Below, piece by piece: positions 8,632 to 17,834 of a DNA stretch of 64,000 bases. The DNA lies in assembly GCF_004307995.1 (NCBI RefSeq), contig NZ_SIRE01000005.1:310001-374000 (forward strand). The letters are read 5' to 3'. The translations under genes and the position numbers were made by a program. This stretch comes from Paenibacillus thalictri (GTDB taxonomy: Bacteria > Bacillota > Bacilli > Paenibacillales > NBRC-103111). The notes beneath the pieces are model-generated. The model saw only the letters and a program-made list of their open reading frames with translations. It ran no database searches and had not been told where the DNA came from. How positions within the stretch are numbered: position 1 is the first letter of the stretch; each line of letters starts with the position of its first letter.

Positions 8632-10521
8632 ATGAAAAAAGCAGTGAAGTTATGTAAAACGGCTTTAGCCGCATGTCTGATTGGCACCGCCGGATTGACG
8701 GCGGTTGTGGAACCGGCGTTTGCCGCGCCGTCCGCAGAAAATGCATCTGCGGCTCCGCTGACAAGTACGGCTGATAAGCAGATAACGGCCGCAACGATGG
8801 CTCCAGAAAACAATACAAATGCAACTTCAGCACCGCAAGCTTCTAAAGAAACGGTGTACATGTTATTTTATCCGGGCCAGACTCAAGCATTTGTCAACGG
8901 CAGCCGATCGACGCTGGACATACCGGTCGAAGCGGCGGATAAAACGGCTTACGTACCAGCCAAGTGGCTGGGTGAGGCGCTTGGTTTCCCGGTGAAATGG
9001 AATGAGTCGACAAATACGGTTCAGATGATTACGCCTAAGGCGTTTGTAGAATTCGACTCGGCCGGCGGCACGGTTTCCATCAACGGCAAATCCGAACCAT
9101 TCAGCGGTGCTGGAGTGATTCGGGACGGTCGACTGCTGGTGCGATTGGACTGGCTGTCCGCCTACATCGGGTATAAAGCCACCTACAACGCCGAGATGAA
9201 ACGGTACGAGCTGCTTTATGTGAAAGCGGGCAGCGGCCAGAGCGGCTTCTACAATGATACGCTGCCGAATGCGCGTCCGGTTGCATTGTTCGATACGAAC
9301 AAAGATACATACCGGATCGGAGAGCCGGTGCGTTATACCGATGTCAGCTACGATCCCGACATGGACCCGATCAGCCGTGAATGGAGCAACAGATTGGATG
9401 CGTTTTTCGAGCCGGGAGCTTATGCAATCAGCTTGACCGTAACCGACAGCAAGGGCAACGAAAGCGAAACATATAAGAAGGTGGTTACGATCACCAACGA
9501 GATTTATTTGTCCCCGTTTGATTACAAGGTCTACAACGAACCTGTCGGCACTTTTGTCAAAGATGAGGAAGCGACGCTGCGTAAATATTTGCGCGACATT
9601 CCGCAGCTGCCTAATGTGGTCAAGCATCCAGCGGACCGGCCGCTGATCGTCAGCGACAGCCCGGAGACGTTCTACAAGAAAGGTTTTCTTTATCAGGAAA
9701 GCGTCAACGGCAAAGCCAGACTGTACGCCGACCACGTGAACGGCATGAATGAGAAGGTGCAGTTTGCAATTATCGTCCGCAATCCCGACCCGGAGAAAAC
9801 CGTGGTTGTCAAAACGACAAACCAAGGGGAAGTATATCCTTCGATTTATGCGAATCTGATCGGCAACGAAGCTTCCTTGGAGTTTCTGCAGGGGGAAAGG
9901 AAACCGGAGTCTCTTGCGGTGGGACCGGGTCAAACGGTGTTCTACAAGAAGATGCCGGACTTCTACCCGGGGCAAGGCATGAATGTGATCTATGACGTGG
10001 AAACCGACGGCGAAGTGTACTTCTCGTTTGTTGCGATGGATGCAGGCGCGGATTTGTCGAGTGTCGGCAATCTTAGCCAGCTGGAGTACACCGGCAATGT
10101 GCGCGGCACGTTCGATTGGTCGGAGGTGCAGTGGACTGTCGATGCCAGAGGTTTCGACAAGCCGTCCAGCTTGACCATCGGAGACGGGACCAGCGATCTG
10201 TTTGTGACCGGCGCGGACTTCTATACCAAGAAGGAATCGCTTAATTTGGGCAACTACGGCGTCGTCTATAAAATTCATATCCCGGAGCCGCGTAAAATGT
10301 CCGTCCTGCTGCTGCCGCGCGGCGGCGTGTTTAAAAGTCCGTTTAAAGTGAACGGCAAAATCGTGCAGGTCCCTGCATCCGGAGTAATGATGGATTATCA
10401 AGGTTACACGATTATTGCACGGACGACGGGAACGGAAAAATCGCTGGATCTTGAATTTACACCCGCGGCGGGTTCAGCTTTCCCGGTGGACGTCATATTT
10501 TATCCTTTGGACGCAAAATAA
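8632..10521 (+). CDS. Secreted protein with copper amine oxidase-like N-terminal domain and PKD-like domain (paralogue B)
   Basis: Paralogue of the protein at 6015-7793. A signal peptide (MKKAVKLCKTALAACLIG... AFA) is followed by a low-complexity Ala/Thr/Ser linker absent from paralogue A, then the copper-amine-oxidase N-like domain, the PKD-like domain with DVSYDPDMD and FFEPGAYAISLTVTDSKGN, and a C-terminal region ending in VDVIFYPLDAK (paralogue A ends VDFVLYPLEEKTE). The in-frame ATG at 8632 is preferred to the one at 8614 because GAGGGG lies upstream and the signal peptide then begins directly with MKK. No catalytic residues can be pointed out. The pair probably arose by gene duplication, with the YdeI-like gene caught between. 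Confidence 0.8.
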   Translation: MKKAVKLCKTALAACLIGTAGLTAVVEPAFAAPSAENASAAPLTSTADKQITAATMAPENNTNATSAPQASKETVYMLFYPGQTQAFVNGSRSTLDIPVEAADKTAYVPAKWLGEALGFPVKWNESTNTVQMITPKAFVEFDSAGGTVSINGKSEPFSGAGVIRDGRLLVRLDWLSAYIGYKATYNAEMKRYELLYVKAGSGQSGFYNDTLPNARPVALFDTNKDTYRIGEPVRYTDVSYDPDMDPISREWSNRLDAFFEPGAYAISLTVTDSKGNESETYKKVVTITNEIYLSPFDYKVYNEPVGTFVKDEEATLRKYLRDIPQLPNVVKHPADRPLIVSDSPETFYKKGFLYQESVNGKARLYADHVNGMNEKVQFAIIVRNPDPEKTVVVKTTNQGEVYPSIYANLIGNEASLEFLQGERKPESLAVGPGQTVFYKKMPDFYPGQGMNVIYDVETDGEVYFSFVAMDAGADLSSVGNLSQLEYTGNVRGTFDWSEVQWTVDARGFDKPSSLTIGDGTSDLFVTGADFYTKKESLNLGNYGVVYKIHIPEPRKMSVLLLPRGGVFKSPFKVNGKIVQVPASGVMMDYQGYTIIARTTGTEKSLDLEFTPAAGSAFPVDVIFYPLDAK

Positions 10522-10602
10522 TGGATCGCTAAATAACGGATGACAATTTCTGAAGCGGGGAACCCTAACCCATACTTCCTGTTGAAAGAGGGGGAATTGC
10601 GT

Positions 10603-10836
10603 TTGGAACGAAATGAACAGCTGGAGCAGCAACTGGCGCAAGAGCTGATGAACGGCGAAAGCGGCGAAGTAGACGCACAGCGGCTGGCAAGCGGCAGGCT
10701 GGCCCACAAATATGAAGTACGGGTCCAGGCAACCGTTGACCCGATCGTTGAGGAGACCCGGATTGTGCGTAATTACGTACGCGAAGTAGACGATCGTTAC
10801 GATGAATACTTGTCGAGAACGGATCAAACCGACTAG
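10603..10836 (+). CDS. Small acidic protein of unknown function (77 aa)
   Basis: Unrecognised short protein, rich in Glu, Arg and Gln (ERNEQLEQQLAQELMNGESGE), likely helical, with no membrane segment. The TTG start at 10603 is chosen because AGAGGGGG stands exactly 8 nt before it; the longer frame from ATG 10540 has no ribosome site. A terminator follows 7 nt after the stop. It lies 81 nt after paralogue B and may be the last gene of that cluster. Confidence 0.6.
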   Translation: MERNEQLEQQLAQELMNGESGEVDAQRLASGRLAHKYEVRVQATVDPIVEETRIVRNYVREVDDRYDEYLSRTDQTD

Positions 10837-10842
10837 ACACAT

Positions 10843-10882
10843 AAAAGCGCCTGACAGCGGAGCTCCGTTGTCAGGCGTTTTG
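10843..10882 (+). terminator. Rho-independent terminator between convergent genes
   Basis: Stem CGCCTGACA / TTGTCAGGCG with flanking A-run on the left and TTTT on the right; it can serve the plus-strand small gene and also the minus-strand nitroreductase. Confidence 0.75.
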
Positions 10883-10927
10883 TGTGTGTTTTGGAAACAT
10901 TTCGCATAAAGAGGCATGACGCCCCAT

Positions 10928-11563
10928 TTACCAAAATGCATTACGTACGATGACTTTATCCAGCTCCATACGAGTCGAACGGTAAGCCGGCTCGCTGGCA
11001 TAACCGATCGCAATCAGCAAAGAAGGCGCGTAACGGCTGGGGATATGAAGCGTATCAACCAGCTTCTGCTGGTCGAATCCGCCCATCGGACAGCTGTCGA
11101 GACCGTAACCTTTAGCGGCTAACATCAGCTGCATGGCGGCGAACGAGGAATTTTTGTAACCCTCGATTAGACCTACATTTGGCCGCTCATACGCATTGTT
11201 AACTTGGCTTTTGAGCGTTTGCTTTACCTCTTCGCTCATCAATCCTTGTTTTACCGCATCCGAATAAATTTCTTCGGCATTCAGATTTGCCTCAAGGTCG
11301 GCCAACACGACAATCAGAGCGGAGCAGTCGCTTACCTGCGATTGATGAAACGCAATCGGCAATACATTATCTTTAACCGATTGATCCTCAATGACGATAA
11401 ACTTCCAGTGCTGCAAATTCCACGACGATGGCGCCGTATGGGCAAGCTGCAAAAGGCCGGTTAACGTGGATTCGGGAATTTGGCGTCCTTTTTCAAATTT
11501 CTTTACGCTATGCCGTTCCGTCATGGCTTCGGCAACGGTGCTTGTTGCGGTTGTTGGGAGCAT
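10928..11563 (-). CDS. Nitroreductase-family NAD(P)H oxidoreductase
   Basis: FMN-dependent oxidoreductase of the nitroreductase superfamily, 211 aa. The N-terminal signature RHSVKKFEKG, then TAPSSWNLQHWKFIV (FMN-binding loop), and near the end GLDSCPMGGFD followed by PSLLIAIGY are all typical. Closest by memory to Bacillus YodC/MhqN/YdgI proteins, which reduce quinones and nitro compounds in detoxification. GAGGGG lies 6 nt before the ATG. It follows ecsB on the same strand after 109 nt and is probably transcribed from its own promoter, although I could not identify one with confidence. Confidence 0.88.
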   Translation of the reverse strand: MLPTTATSTVAEAMTERHSVKKFEKGRQIPESTLTGLLQLAHTAPSSWNLQHWKFIVIEDQSVKDNVLPIAFHQSQVSDCSALIVVLADLEANLNAEEIYSDAVKQGLMSEEVKQTLKSQVNNAYERPNVGLIEGYKNSSFAAMQLMLAAKGYGLDSCPMGGFDQQKLVDTLHIPSRYAPSLLIAIGYASEPAYRSTRMELDKVIVRNAFW

Positions 11564-11672
11564 CGGTTTCCCCTCGCTTTATATAGAGATACGGTGTTAA
11601 TATCTCCATTCCCGGGGCCGCAGCCATAATAGATGACTAGTAAAATGAATCCTGGAAAGGAACCATTTGCGT

Positions 11673-12875
11673 TTATTTCCGCCTGAATCTAGGCACAGCC
11701 AAGGAAACCGCCACAACAAGCGCCGCTGCCAGCACACCGGCAAGCGGATTGGCAGCCGTTACAAGCAGCGGCAACGCCAAAAGGATGTTAACCAGCAAGT
11801 GGGTGATGGCGACCACTTGATTGGCCGATTGCACACGCAGCCTCGGGTCGAGCGGGTAGATGTGCACCCATTCGCTGTAGCGGTGATATTGGTTCAGCGC
11901 GGACAGCTGTACGCCGCATATAAATGCAAACAAGACGTAAAGTCCTATTTTTAATAAGTCTCCTTCGGTGATCGAGATGACGACAATCCCGACAATCGTT
12001 AACCGTACCGCAATGCCAAACAGCTCGGATCTGGCCCATGTTGCCGCGTACAGCAGGAAAAATGCGCGATTTTGCTTAAACGGAATGTTTGCTGTGATGT
12101 AACGCGCCAAACGGTTATTGTATACTTCCGCGTGTTCGCGCGGCACATCGGTGAACGCTCCGATAAACGAGAAGTATTTGGCCCGGTGCTTTTGTTCAAG
12201 CCGGATCAAATGCTCCCAATGATAAGGAAAACTTGTGAACCGCTGTACCCATAGCAATAAAACGATAAATCCGATGCCTGTAAGCAGCAGCGCCCAAGCC
12301 GGATGAAGCGAAACGACCGCATAAGCGAGCCCGGCTGTGAGGACAACCCGGATAGAGGCGTATGTCCGTCTCCATGCTCGCTCGCGCAGTTGATTGATAC
12401 GCCAGCCGGCGTAGACGTTTAAGCATTTTAAGATCAGGCATTGAATTCCCACAATCCAGAAGAAAGCGGAGCTTACGCCGGTACCCAGCTTGTACATCGG
12501 CCAAAGCAGCGCCCATATGAACAAGACGATAAGGCACTGAACGATGGAAGAGGCAACGACGGATTTGCGGAAATAGGCGGTCATCCCGCTTTCGACAGGC
12601 AGTAGAAATACGATGTCCGCTTGCTTCAAGTACGTTCTAACCGGACTTATGGCGAAGCAAATCAGCAGCACGGCGGCGGCGACGGGACGAACAGGGAAAT
12701 CGGAGGGCATCGTTTTGAGGAATTCGGTATACCCGTATATGCCCAGCATAACTGCAAGCGAAAAGGCAAGCGAGCCGCTGGCAGCGACATAACGGAAATA
12801 CGGGATAAGTTCTTTCCAGAAACGTGCCGAGCGCTCCGACCGTAAAGGTTCCGTTTGAAAGATGACTGGCTTCAT
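11673..12875 (-). CDS. ecsB: EcsB-type ABC transporter permease
   Basis: Polytopic membrane subunit of the Ecs ABC transporter, 400 aa, with about ten predicted membrane segments. In Bacillus, EcsAB is needed for normal secretion, intramembrane proteolysis (RasP activity) and competence; its substrate is unsettled. The start at 12875 overlaps the ecsA stop by ATGA, so translation is coupled. The long frame can be extended to 13010, but that extension is arginine-rich and is the antisense-like shadow of ecs[30 protein letters not shown] is the family-like beginning; of this, residues 14-24 precede the first membrane helix. Confidence 0.88.
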   Translation of the reverse strand: MKPVIFQTEPLRSERSARFWKELIPYFRYVAASGSLAFSLAVMLGIYGYTEFLKTMPSDFPVRPVAAAVLLICFAISPVRTYLKQADIVFLLPVESGMTAYFRKSVVASSIVQCLIVLFIWALLWPMYKLGTGVSSAFFWIVGIQCLILKCLNVYAGWRINQLRERAWRRTYASIRVVLTAGLAYAVVSLHPAWALLLTGIGFIVLLLWVQRFTSFPYHWEHLIRLEQKHRAKYFSFIGAFTDVPREHAEVYNNRLARYITANIPFKQNRAFFLLYAATWARSELFGIAVRLTIVGIVVISITEGDLLKIGLYVLFAFICGVQLSALNQYHRYSEWVHIYPLDPRLRVQSANQVVAITHLLVNILLALPLLVTAANPLAGVLAAALVVAVSLAVPRFRRK

Positions 12876-13633
12876 ACGCCGTTTCCTTTGGTCAGCTCGT
12901 AAAAAACGTCGTCCAGCGAGGCTCCCGGCATACCGGCCGTTTCCTGCAGCGATGCAACGTCTCCGAAAGCGAGCACACGCCCGTTGTGAAGCAGCACAAA
13001 CCGGTCGCAATATCGCTCGATTGTGGACAATATATGCGAGCTGATCAGGATGGCGGCGCCATTTTGCTTGCGTTCGACCATTAAGTCCAGGAGCGACCGG
13101 ATGCCCAGCGGATCAAGCCCCAAGAACGGCTCGTCAATCAAGTACAGATCGGGCTGTACAAGAAAAGAGCTCAAAATCATCACTTTTTGGCGCATGCCTT
13201 TGGATAGATGGGCGGGAAGACGGTTCAGCTTATCGGCCATTTGAAATTGCTCGGCCAACGAGTTAAGCCTCGCTTCGTAAACGGACTGCTCCAGCCCGTA
13301 GGCCATAGCGGCCATTCTGACATGTTCTTCAACCGTCATCTCGTCGTATAGCAAGGGCGATTCCGGAACATACGTATAGGCAAGCCGAAACTTCTCGATG
13401 TCGTCCTGCAGCGTACTGCCTTTGACCCGAATCGCTCCTTTGTGCTGCCGCAAAATGCCGAGAATCGTTTTCAAAGTCGTGCTTTTTCCAGCGCCGTTCA
13501 GACCGATCAGACCGACCATTTCTCCGGGGCCGACATGAAAGGAAACGTCGTGAAGCACCGGTTTCGCCTGGCTGTAACCTCCGGTTATATGATCGACCTG
13601 CAATACGCGGGATTCATCTGCATTCATCGTCAT
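12872..13633 (-). CDS. ecsA: EcsA-type ABC transporter ATP-binding protein
   Basis: ATPase partner of EcsB. Walker A is GLNGAGKST, the signature is LSKGMRQK (the form seen in EcsA and related ATPases), Walker B is LYLIDEP and the H-loop is SSHIL. From ATG 13633 it is 253 aa, near the family norm. The start overlaps the stop of namA by ATGA. A second ATG two codons later is possible. A very long frame reaching 13909 exists, but its first 92 codons are the shadow of namA. namA, ecsA and ecsB therefore form a tightly coupled operon. Confidence 0.92.
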   Translation of the reverse strand: MTMNADESRVLQVDHITGGYSQAKPVLHDVSFHVGPGEMVGLIGLNGAGKSTTLKTILGILRQHKGAIRVKGSTLQDDIEKFRLAYTYVPESPLLYDEMTVEEHVRMAAMAYGLEQSVYEARLNSLAEQFQMADKLNRLPAHLSKGMRQKVMILSSFLVQPDLYLIDEPFLGLDPLGIRSLLDLMVERKQNGAAILISSHILSTIERYCDRFVLLHNGRVLAFGDVASLQETAGMPGASLDDVFYELTKGNGV

Positions 13634-14646
13634 AACCAGCCGCGCTCGTATTGCTTCGGCGGTTTCAGCTCGTGCTTCAATTCTTTGGCGGCGCGACGCG
13701 GCCAGTACGGATCGCGAAGCAGCTCTCTGGCCAGGAAGACGAGATCGGCCCGGCCGCCGGCGATGACTTCTTCTGCATGCGCCGGTTCGGTTATCAGCCC
13801 TACTGCGCCGGTCAGCAAACCTGCGCCGCTGCGGATTGCTTCCGACAGCGGAATTTGATATCCCGGATAGATGTTGATCGGGTAGGGGACGACACTGCCC
13901 GAGCTGCAATCGATCAGGTCGGCACCTTGCTGTTTCATGTATTCGGCATATTGCACATATTGCCTTATATCGTTGCCTTCCGGATGGTATTCGTTAGCCG
14001 AAACCCTTACAAATAACGGCCCCTCCCAAACGGCCCGCACACCGTCCAGTACCTCTTTCAGAAAACGGTACCTGCGCTCCGCGTCGCCGCCGTATTCGTC
14101 CGTCCGTTTGTTGGCAAGCGGCGAAAGAAATTGGTTAATCAAGTAGCCATGCGCCGCGTGAATTTCGATCACGTCGAAGCCGGCTGCGGCCGCGCGTTTG
14201 GCTGCGGCGATAAAAGCGCCGATCGTTTCATGGATTTGCTCAAGCGTCATTTCTTCGGGCAGCTTATATTTGGAGTCGAATGCAATCGCCGAAGGGGCGA
14301 CGATCGGACCGCTAACTGTCGATTTTCGCCCGGCATGGGCGATTTGAATGCCTATTTTGGCGCCTTGCCCGTGTACAAGCCGGACCAGCTCGGTCAGTCC
14401 GGGAATATGCTCATCGCTCCATATCCCGAGGTCCTGCTCGGAAATTCTGCCTTGCGGGGTCACGGCGCTTGCTTCAACGATAATCAGTCCGACTTGTCCT
14501 ACAGCTCTTGTCGTATAATGCGTTTTATGCCAATCGTTCACAGTTCCGTCTTTATCCGGACAAGAATACATGCACATCGGAGACATGACAATACGGTTAT
14601 GTAACGTAACATTGCGGATCGTAAGTGGTGCAAACAGCTGCGCCAT
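13630..14646 (-). CDS. namA: NADPH dehydrogenase, Old Yellow Enzyme family (NamA/YqjM-like)
   Basis: FMN-dependent ene-reductase that reduces alpha,beta-unsaturated aldehydes and ketones and helps in oxidative or electrophile stress. The 338-aa protein begins [28 protein letters not shown], with the YqjM-type cysteine that tunes the flavin; HAGRKS and [16 protein letters not shown] (substrate-binding His pair and barrel strand) follow, and it ends with the Arg/Trp-rich tail GW-L used at the dimer interface. Start at 14646 is chosen from the family beginning and AAGGA upstream; the frame extends to 14799 without support. It is the first gene of an operon with ecsAB, an arrangement I do not recall as standard. 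Confidence 0.9.
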   Translation of the reverse strand: MAQLFAPLTIRNVTLHNRIVMSPMCMYSCPDKDGTVNDWHKTHYTTRAVGQVGLIIVEASAVTPQGRISEQDLGIWSDEHIPGLTELVRLVHGQGAKIGIQIAHAGRKSTVSGPIVAPSAIAFDSKYKLPEEMTLEQIHETIGAFIAAAKRAAAAGFDVIEIHAAHGYLINQFLSPLANKRTDEYGGDAERRYRFLKEVLDGVRAVWEGPLFVRVSANEYHPEGNDIRQYVQYAEYMKQQGADLIDCSSGSVVPYPINIYPGYQIPLSEAIRSGAGLLTGAVGLITEPAHAEEVIAGGRADLVFLARELLRDPYWPRRAAKELKHELKPPKQYERGWL

Positions 14647-14763
14647 CGGTATCCCATCCTTTTTATTCATTTTCGCATACATAACATATGTTACCATATG
14701 CCGGGGAAGATAAACAAAACAAGGCCCGCATGGTTGGACTGATACCGGCTGCCTCCGAATAAC

Positions 14764-14803
14764 AAAAAAGGATGGGCGCCGTGTGAAGGGCGGTCCCATC
14801 CTT
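14764..14803 (-). terminator. Rho-independent terminator of udk
   Basis: Minus strand: AAGGATGGG ... CCCATCCTT stem with a GC-rich loop followed by six T (14764-14769), 13 nt after the udk stop codon. Confidence 0.85.
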
Positions 14804-14815
14804 GATTATCCGCTC

Positions 14816-15436
14816 TCAGCCCAGAGCGCGGGTTACATATTTCTCCGTCCAAATGGTTAGCAGGCTGATGCCCACCTCGTTGTGAGCCCCTTCGGGAATG
14901 ATGATGTCGGCATATTTTTTGGAAGGTTCAATAAAGGCGTCATGCATCGGCTTGACCGTTGACAAATACTGGTCGTGCACCGATTGAATCGAACGTCCGC
15001 GTTCATTGATATCTCTGAGCACTCTACGCAAAATGCGCACATCGGGATCGGTGTCGACAAATACTTTCATATCGAGCACTTCGCGCAGCGCCTGGTCTGA
15101 TAACACATGGAGCCCTTCGATGATGACGATTGGCTTGATATTGATCTCCACTGTCTGCGACGACCGGCCGTGGTTGCTGAAATCGTAAACGGGGGACAAC
15201 ACCTTGCGGCCTTGTTTTAATTGTAAAAGATGCTGCAGCAGCAGCTCGTTATCAAACGCGAGAGGGTGATCGTAATTGATCCGTTCCCGTTCCGCAAAAG
15301 GAAGATGGGAATGGTCGAGATAATAATTGTCCTGGGAGATCAGATTGACTTTGTCCGCTCCCAAATGATCGATGACCGATCTGGCCACCGATGTTTTGCC
15401 GGACCCGGTTCCTCCGGCGATACCAATAATAAGCAT
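14816..15436 (-). CDS. udk: Uridine kinase
   Basis: Phosphorylates uridine and cytidine to UMP and CMP (pyrimidine salvage). P-loop GIAGGTGSGKTSVA sits at residues 4-17 when the start at 15436 (MLIIG) is used. SQDNYYLDHSHLPFAERERINYDHP is the conserved nucleoside-binding segment, and IVIEGLHVLSD resembles Walker B. Length 206 aa is normal. The frame extends to 15511, but the extra residues have no ribosome site; GGGAGG lies 12 nt before the chosen ATG, a longish spacer. Transcribed alone and ended by a strong terminator. A uracil permease gene is found 11 kb away, not linked. Confidence 0.95.
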   Translation of the reverse strand: MLIIGIAGGTGSGKTSVARSVIDHLGADKVNLISQDNYYLDHSHLPFAERERINYDHPLAFDNELLLQHLLQLKQGRKVLSPVYDFSNHGRSSQTVEINIKPIVIIEGLHVLSDQALREVLDMKVFVDTDPDVRILRRVLRDINERGRSIQSVHDQYLSTVKPMHDAFIEPSKKYADIIIPEGAHNEVGISLLTIWTEKYVTRALG

Positions 15437-15632
15437 ACGTAAAAAAAGCCTCCCGCTGGTGAGATGAGCCATGCAAAATTGCAGGTTATGTCGATTTATG
15501 TATTTTACCATAAAACGCTGATCTGTAGTAACCGCAGTCCAATTTATGTCGAAATCTATGAATTTCCAATCCGTTTGTATATAATGGAACTGTTGAATGA
15601 AGGGGAACGTAAGCCAAAGGAGAGCTTATTCG

Positions 15633-16358
15633 ATGATCATTGTTCGTAACTTGACCAAAACTTTCCCGGCTACCGGCCAAGAAGTTTTATCGCGTATCAG
15701 CTTTCAGGTCGACCAGGGGGAGCTTGTCGGCTTGGTTGGTTCAAGCGGCACAGGAAAAACGACGCTGCTGCGCTGTCTTTCTTTGAAAGAATCGTGGACA
15801 AGCGGGCAGTATATTTATGACAGCAAGGACATCACGCAAATCGGACTGTTGGAGAAATGGAAGCAGCAGCGCCATTGGGCTTATCTCGAGGAAAAACCGG
15901 CGCTTAACCGCAACCAGTCCGCGTACAAAAACGTGCTGCCGTCGTATGTGCCTTATTGGAGGGCCATGCTGGGACTTGTCTCTACGGATGAGCGGGTGAC
16001 GGTGATGGACTACTTGGAGAGAGTAGGGCTGCTTGACCAAGCGCTGGAGAAAGCGGAAAAGCTGAGCGGCGGAGAACAGCAGCGGGTAGCTGTTGCCAAG
16101 GCGCTGCTGCGCGGGGCCAAGGTCATTTTTGCGGACGAGCCCGTTTCCGGATTGGACCCGGAAGCTGCCGAAAACGTGATGAAAGATTTAAAACATATTT
16201 GCGTCAAGGAAAAAGTGACGATTATTTGTATTATGCATCAGCTTGAGCTGGCCGAAAAATATGCATCGCGCATATGGGGGCTTAATGAGGGCAGGATGGT
16301 TGTCGATATCGCCGGCCGGCGGCTCACGCAACGGGAAAAAAATCTGATATTTTCTTAA
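15633..16358 (+). CDS. PhnC-like ABC transporter ATP-binding protein without permease
   Basis: ABC ATPase of 241 aa resembling phosphonate importer ATPases (PhnC). Walker A GSSGTGKTT, signature LSGGEQQRVAVAKAL, Walker B VIFADEP with SGLDPEA, H-loop CIMHQLE. An insertion between Walker A and the signature (EKWKQQRHWAYLEEKPALNRNQSAYKN) replaces the normal Q-loop sequence; the position of the Q-loop glutamine is unclear. GGAGAG lies 10 nt before the ATG; the frame can be read from 15597. No permease or binding protein is adjacent; aspA follows 18 nt later, so the two are probably cotranscribed. The function of an ATPase without a permease here is unknown. Confidence 0.8.
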   Translation: MIIVRNLTKTFPATGQEVLSRISFQVDQGELVGLVGSSGTGKTTLLRCLSLKESWTSGQYIYDSKDITQIGLLEKWKQQRHWAYLEEKPALNRNQSAYKNVLPSYVPYWRAMLGLVSTDERVTVMDYLERVGLLDQALEKAEKLSGGEQQRVAVAKALLRGAKVIFADEPVSGLDPEAAENVMKDLKHICVKEKVTIICIMHQLELAEKYASRIWGLNEGRMVVDIAGRRLTQREKNLIFS

Positions 16359-16376
16359 TCAACTGGAGGGACAGGC

Positions 16377-17801
16377 ATGACGACACCGGAAGTAAGATCA
16401 GAGCATGACTTTCTAGGTACCAAATCGGTTCCGATCGATGCGTATTATGGCATCCAGACATTACGTGCCGTAGAAAATTTCCCGATCACCGGTTACACCA
16501 TTCATCCTGAATTGATTCGTGCTATGGCGATTGTCAAGAAAGCCGCCGCACTTGCCAACATGGAGGTCAATCTGCTGCCGGCGCGAATCGGCAATGCCAT
16601 CGTACAAGCCGCCGATGAAGTGATTGAAGGAAAGCTCCATGACCAGTTTATCGTTGATCCGATACAAGGCGGGGCAGGGACTTCGATTAATATGAATGCC
16701 AATGAGGTCATCGCCAACCGGGCGTTGGAGCTTCTGGGATTGCCCAAGGGGGATTATGTCAGTCTCAGTCCGAATTCACATGTAAATAAGTCGCAATCGA
16801 CCAACGACGCTTTCCCGACCGCCGTGCACATCTCCGTGCTGTCGATGCAGCACAAGCTGCTGGCGACTATGGAGCAGCTGCATAAGACAATGAGCGAGAA
16901 GGCCGTCCAATTCGATCATGTGCTCAAAATGGGCCGGACGCATCTTCAGGACGCCGTGCCGATCCGTCTCGGGCAGCAGTTCGAATCGTACAGCCGGGTG
17001 TTGGCCCGGGATATCAAACGGATCGAGCAAGCGAAAGCGCACCTGTATGAGGTCAACATGGGGGCGACAGCCGTCGGTACAGGACTTAACGCGGATCCCC
17101 GGTATATCCAACGAGTCGTTGAGCTGCTTGCGGAAATCAGCGGTTTTCCGCTGCTCCATGCCGAACACCTGATCGATGCGACGCAAAATACGGATGCTTA
17201 CACTGAGGTTTCCGCGGCGCTTAAGGTATGTATGATGAATATGTCCAAAATCGCCAACGATCTGCGGTTTATGGCTTCGGGACCGCGAGCGGGCATTAGC
17301 GAGATCAGCTTGCCGGCGCGCCAGCCCGGGTCTTCCATCATGCCGGGCAAAGTTAACCCGGTCATGTGCGAAGTCGTCAACCAGGTCGCCTTCCAAGTCA
17401 TCGGCAACGATCATACGATCTGCCTTGCTTCCGAAGCCGGCCAGCTTGAACTGAATGTGATGGAGCCGGTGCTTGTATTTAATTTGCTTCAATCGCTTGG
17501 CATGATGAACAATGTGTTCACGGTGTTCCGCAGCTATTGTCTGGAAGGTATCGAAGCTAATGAGGCGCAATGCCGGGAATATGTGGAGCGCAGCGTTGGC
17601 ATTATAACCGCGCTGAATCCGCATCTCGGCTACGAAACGGCCGCCCGGATCGCACGCGAGGCGATTACTACCGGCAAGTCGGTCCGCGACTTGTGCCTGC
17701 TGCACAATGTGCTTACCGAAGAAGAGCTGGATCTCATTCTTGATCCATACGAGATGACCAAACCCGGCATCGCCGGAGCTTCCTTATTGGAGCGCGAGTA
17801 A
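16377..17801 (+). CDS. aspA: Aspartate ammonia-lyase
   Basis: Converts L-aspartate to fumarate and ammonia. The 474-aa protein has the superfamily landmarks: DAYYGIQTLRA near residue 21, GGAGTSINMNANEV near 97 (substrate binding), GRTHLQDAVPIRLGQQFE near 186, and the flexible GSSIMPGKVNPVMCEVVNQ loop near 318 carrying the catalytic serine. EAGQLELNVMEP distinguishes it from argininosuccinate lyases; by sequence it is closer to aspartase than to class II fumarase. GGAGGGAC precedes the ATG. It follows the orphan ABC ATPase by 18 nt. An unusual palindromic repeat lies after the stop codon. Confidence 0.93.
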   Translation: MTTPEVRSEHDFLGTKSVPIDAYYGIQTLRAVENFPITGYTIHPELIRAMAIVKKAAALANMEVNLLPARIGNAIVQAADEVIEGKLHDQFIVDPIQGGAGTSINMNANEVIANRALELLGLPKGDYVSLSPNSHVNKSQSTNDAFPTAVHISVLSMQHKLLATMEQLHKTMSEKAVQFDHVLKMGRTHLQDAVPIRLGQQFESYSRVLARDIKRIEQAKAHLYEVNMGATAVGTGLNADPRYIQRVVELLAEISGFPLLHAEHLIDATQNTDAYTEVSAALKVCMMNMSKIANDLRFMASGPRAGISEISLPARQPGSSIMPGKVNPVMCEVVNQVAFQVIGNDHTICLASEAGQLELNVMEPVLVFNLLQSLGMMNNVFTVFRSYCLEGIEANEAQCREYVERSVGIITALNPHLGYETAARIAREAITTGKSVRDLCLLHNVLTEEELDLILDPYEMTKPGIAGASLLERE

Positions 17802-17834
17802 ACTATTCAAATAGCAGACCACCGGTATACGCAA

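Noticed and set aside
8863..10401. Long 512-codon minus-strand frame
   Set aside because: Antisense of the CuAO-N/PKD protein, rich in His and Arg, without domain or ribosome site.
13634..13909. N-terminal extension of the EcsA frame to 13909
   Set aside because: The extra 92 codons are an Arg-rich shadow of namA; ATG 13633 with the ATGA overlap fits the family start.
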